Position numbers and translations under genes: made by a program. Source: Sternotherus odoratus (Eukaryota; Chordata; Testudines; Kinosternidae). Taken from it: DNA of 64,000 bases. This document shows, piece after piece, positions 60,621-64,000 of this stretch. The notes below the pieces were generated by a model, which was not told the origin of the DNA, searched no databases, and saw only the letters and a program-made list of their open reading frames with translations. The DNA is taken from positions 46,584,848-46,648,847 of the forward strand of contig JAVMKO010000010.1 in assembly GCA_032164245.1 (NCBI GenBank), given 5' to 3'. Position 1 is the stretch's first letter. The number at the start of each line of letters is the position of its first letter.

Positions 60621-61034
60621 CTCCAATTGTAGATGACGGATCATGCTCCAAATCAGAAGGGTTTTTATTACAACCAGAACTCTTGTTCATATTTAATATT
60701 ACTATTATAACTATGGGTATCCTTGTTATCCGCAGAAATGACCATGGCAGTCTTTTCAAGGACTGCCATGCTTTGGGCCTTCACAATACATCGTAGCAAG
60801 GAGAGTCACGGTTCCAATGGTGTGAAAAAGTGTTTCCTTTATCTTTACAGATTGGTTCATCTGTGGAAGGAGAAACAAGAGAGAGTAAAGAGAAAGATGA
60901 GAGCGGGAAAGGGGGTGGCAAAGGAGACTGCGCATTAAGAAATGGCTAAGACATGCAATGCTTACGACTATATCAATGAAGTCCAGTCTAATCAAAAGCA
61001 CTGGGAGCCAGAAATCTGACCCTAATACAACTCG

Positions 61035-61170
61035 TGACCACGATCAAGTCTTAAGTTCTACGCCTCAGTTTCCCCATATATAAAATGGGAATTATATCTG
61101 CCCTCCTCAAAAAGAGGTTGGGAAGCTAAATTAATATTCATTTGTAAAGCATTATAAAGTGAAAATGGCA
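61035..61170 (+). repeat. MIR-type tail
   Basis: The words GCCTCAGTTTCCCCATATAT, AAAATGGGAATTATATCTGC and TTGTAAAGCATTATAAAGTG match the 3' half of MIR. Confidence 0.75.
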
Positions 61171-61179
61171 GGGATCATG

Positions 61180-63655
61180 GTGGTGGAGGGGTCTATTAGA
61201 GATCACCAAATCAGAAAGAGGAGGTGCATGAGGCATTTCTAGGACAAACAACAGAAATATCTAAATCACAAGACCTGGGGGACTCTGACTACCCAGACCT
61301 CTATTGGAAAGGTTATACACCAAAACACAATTTCCAATGAGTTTGTGGAATGTATTGGGGACAAATTCTCGTTTCCGAAAGTGGAGGAAGTAACCAGGGT
61401 GACAGCCATTTTAGACTTGATTCTGACCAAGAGGGTGGAACTGGTTGCAAATCAGAAGGCAGAATGAAATTTGGACTAAAGTGACCATGAAATGAGAGCT
61501 TTCATTATTCTAGGTACAGGAAGTAGCGAGAGCAGCAGGATAAGGATAATGGTGTAACATTGCACTCCAAACATTTTACGGAAATATGACTAGGAGAGTA
61601 AATATAATGTAACTGGAATAAAGTTTATGCAAAAGGTCTCTGTAAGGTACCATTGCAAAGCTTATAATCTACGGAGCATGCTCAACCTATTTGTATGAAT
61701 GTATCATTCTTGTACCCGAAGCTAGAAATATGAAATATTACTGTGAAGTCCTACTGTAACTATGCAAAGTATGGGCCATTAATGGTGGCTTAAAATCTTG
61801 ATGGCTCCCATTGACTAGGACAATTGGTTGTAAATGGCTCTGTTTACTTACAAACCTTCCTGGGGACATGCAGGCCAGCCTTGAAGGATGAAGGCTGGGG
61901 TCTCACAGGACATGTGACCATGTCACATGATACTGGATCCATCTTAAACGGAGTGCTTTTCCATTTAGAAGGATGGGTGGGGACCCAAAGAGACAAAAGA
62001 TTCCCACCTTGGGTCAAAGCTATAAAAAGGGCATGGAACAGAACAAAGGGGGCTGCCAGTCATGAGAAATCCCCTAGTTTCTACCTGAGCTGGAACGAAC
62101 AAGGACTCTACCAGGGAAAGGATTGGGCCCAGACTAGGAAAGAGTCTCGTCTGTGAAAGAAGATTAGAACACCTCTGAGGGTAAGATTTATCTGTATTCA
62201 GTTTCTTAATGTATTAGGCTTCGACTTGCGTGTTTTGTTTTATTTTGCTTGGTAACTTTCTTGGTTCTGTCTGCTATTACTTGAAACCACTTAAACCCGC
62301 GGGCTAATTCTGTCTGCCCCCCAAGCTCCCAACTGGAGGATGGGTGAGGTCCCAGAGGACTGGAGAAGGACCAATGAGTTCTTATCTTTAAAAAGGGGAA
62401 CAAAGTCAAAGAGGACCTGGGGAATTGTATACCAGTCAATCTAACTTTGATACATGGAAAGATACTGGAACAAATTATAAAATAATCAATTTATAAAGCA
62501 CCTACAGCATAAGTGTTATGGAATAATAACATGGATTTGTCAAGAACAGATCATGGCAAACCAACCTAATTTCCTTCTTTGACAGAGTTACTAGCCTAGT
62601 AAATGGAGGGGAAGCAATAGACGTGATATATCTTTATTTTCTTAAGGCTTCTGACACAGTCCGACATGACATTCTCATAAGCAAACTAGGCAAATGTGGT
62701 CTCGATGAAATTACTATAAAGGTGGGTGCACAATTGGTTGAAAGACTGTACTCAAAGTAGGTATCAACTGTTCACTGTCAAACTGGAAGGGAGTATCTAG
62801 TGAGATCCTGAAGGTGCCAGTCCTGGGTCAGGTATCGTTCAATATTTTCATTAACAGCTTGGATAACGGAGTGGAGAATATGCTTATAAAATATGCAGAT
62901 GACACCAAGCTGGGAGGCATATGGAGGTCAGGATTAGAATTCAAAATGACCTTGACAAATTAGAGAATTGGTCTAAAATCAACAAGATGAAAGTCCATAA
63001 AGACAAGTGGGAAGGGAAAATCAAGAGCATTCATACAAACCGGGGAATAACTGGCTAGGTGGTAGTGCTGCTGAAAAGTATCTGGAGACTATAGTGAATC
63101 ACTAACTGAATCTGAGTCAACAATGTGATGCAGTTACAAAAGAGTCAAATATCATTCTAGGGTATATTACCAGGATATTAGCTTTTTTTGAAACTGCACC
63201 ACAGGAGTGTCGTATGTAAGACATGGTAGGTAATTGTCCTGCTCTACTTGGGACTGATAAGGCCTCGCCTCAAGTACTTTATCCAATTCTGGGTGCCACG
63301 CTTTAGGAAAGATGTGGATACCCTGAAGAGAGCCCAGAGGACAGCAACAAACATGATAAAAGGTTTAGAAAACCTGACCAGTGAGTAAAGGTTAAAAAAA
63401 ACTGGACGTATTTAATTTTGAGAAAAGAAGACTGAGGGGGGATCTGATAACAGTCTTTAAAGAAGTTAAGGGCTGTTATAAAGAGGATGGCGATCGATTG
63501 TCCTCTATATCCACTGAAGGTAGGATAAAAAGAAATGGGTTTAATTTGCAGAAAGAGATTTAGGTTAGATATTAGTGAAAACTTTCTAACTATAAGGGTA
63601 GTTAAGTTGTGGACAAAGCTACCAAGGGAGGTTGTGGAATTACCATTTGTCATAA
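61180..63655 (+). mobile_element. CR1 LINE, nested host of an LTR-type repeat
   Basis: 61,180-61,548 carries sequence from upstream of the RT (CAAATTCTCGTTTCCGAAAG, GGACTAAAGTGACCATGAAA). 62,306-63,655 carries the RT and 3' part, with ATGGATTTGTCAAGAACAGA and the RT motif YADDTKLGG at about 62,894-62,920. Part of the element between the two pieces is missing, so there was a deletion as well as an insertion. Stops break the frame. Confidence 0.88.
61549..62305 (+). mobile_element. LTR-type repeat (family A), truncated, inside a CR1
   Basis: It shares with 56,930-58,112 the stretches CCTATTTGTATGAATGTATC, TTATCTGTATTCAGTTTC and TTGCTTGGTAACTTTCTTGG. Its 3' third, including the AATAAA-like signal, is lost. 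It sits between two CR1 pieces of the same orientation. Confidence 0.72.
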
Positions 63656-63657
63656 AG

Positions 63658-64000
63658 GGAAGGGTAACAACCTTTCTGTATGCAGTAATATAAAATCCCT
63701 CCTGCCCAGAGGTACAGAATTATTTACCTGTAAGGGGTTAAGAAGCTCAAATAACTTAGTTGGCACCTGACCAGAAGAACCAATGGGGGGGGGGGGGGGA
63801 GAGGGCAGAAGGGGGAAAGGTTTGTTTGTGCTCTTTGTGTGTGTGTGTTCTCTCGGAGCCAAAGAGAGATCAAAGCAGGAAAATTTCTCTCTTAAAGACA
63901 ACCAGAAATAAGCATCTAGGATTACAAAAATAGGAAATAAACCAAGGAAAGGCATTGGATTATCTTTTGTTTTAGCTTGTGAATTTTTCCTATGCTAAGG
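63658..64000 (+). mobile_element. LTR-type repeat (family C), cut by the window edge
   Basis: It has TATAAAATCCCTCCTGCCCA, TACCTGTAAGGGGTTAAGAA and GGCACCTGACCAGAAGAACC, then a G-run at 63,786-63,800. I recall this as the 5' part of the LTR-type repeat whose other part is at 33,652-34,065 on the - strand. It is right next to the 3' end of the CR1. Confidence 0.6.

Larger units (their letters stand above)
60205..64000. other. WDR90 intron(s) or upstream part, repeat-filled
   Basis: Right of the first WDR90 exon that I can identify there are only repeats: CR1 at 60,240-60,620, a MIR tail at 61,035-61,170, a CR1 split by an LTR-type repeat at 61,180-63,655, and the 5' part of another LTR-type repeat to the edge. 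The missing WDR90 exons should therefore lie beyond 64,000. One strong acceptor-like site near 60,865 on the - strand leads into a frame that I could not match. Confidence 0.65.

Noticed and set aside
63303..63653. 116-codon open frame on the - strand
   Set aside because: It is antisense to the CR1 RT 3' part and has no independent support.

Overview
This is a vertebrate nuclear window, most likely from a turtle. The genes are split into many short GT-AG exons. The intervening DNA is packed with CR1 LINEs, MIR/CORE-SINE fragments, small hAT elements and LTR-type repeats that I recognise from memory as typical of turtle genomes. No repeat database could be searched, so the species group is an inference; the two gene identities rest on exon-by-exon translation.

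Layout on the + strand. 1-935: the decayed 3' half of a hAT DNA transposon. 936-about 5,480: no gene that I can support. 5,480-32,052: RHOT2 (mitochondrial Rho GTPase Miro2) on the - strand, 19 coding exons that join in frame to 618 residues, the length of the human protein, with a CpG-rich promoter at 31.6-32.4 kb. 32,053-about 34,215: a short intergenic stretch filled by a CR1 and an LTR-type repeat. About 34,215-64,000: the 3' two thirds of WDR90 (POC16), also on the - strand. I find 26 coding exons encoding 1,203 residues of tandem WD40 repeats and the stop codon. Its N-terminal exons, including the CFAP20-like domain, are not seen and should lie beyond the right edge.

The order WDR90 then RHOT2 on one strand is the order on human 16p13.3. 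The next human gene, RHBDL1, is not found in the left 5 kb. The two proteins have separate jobs: Miro2 is an outer-membrane mitochondrial GTPase that couples mitochondria to motors, and WDR90 is a centriole wall protein. They are linked by position, not by pathway.

The most interesting points are: a CR1 tail that ends within the 5' splice site of a WDR90 exon; a non-consensus donor in RHOT2 exon 18 whose read-through would give a protein without its mitochondrial anchor; a fold-back repeat family flanked by direct repeats of 6, 10 and 11 bp; three small hAT elements with 8-bp target duplications; a nested LTR-in-CR1 insertion; and a decayed non-CR1 LINE in RHOT2 intron 1. I saw no sign of a wholly new molecular system.
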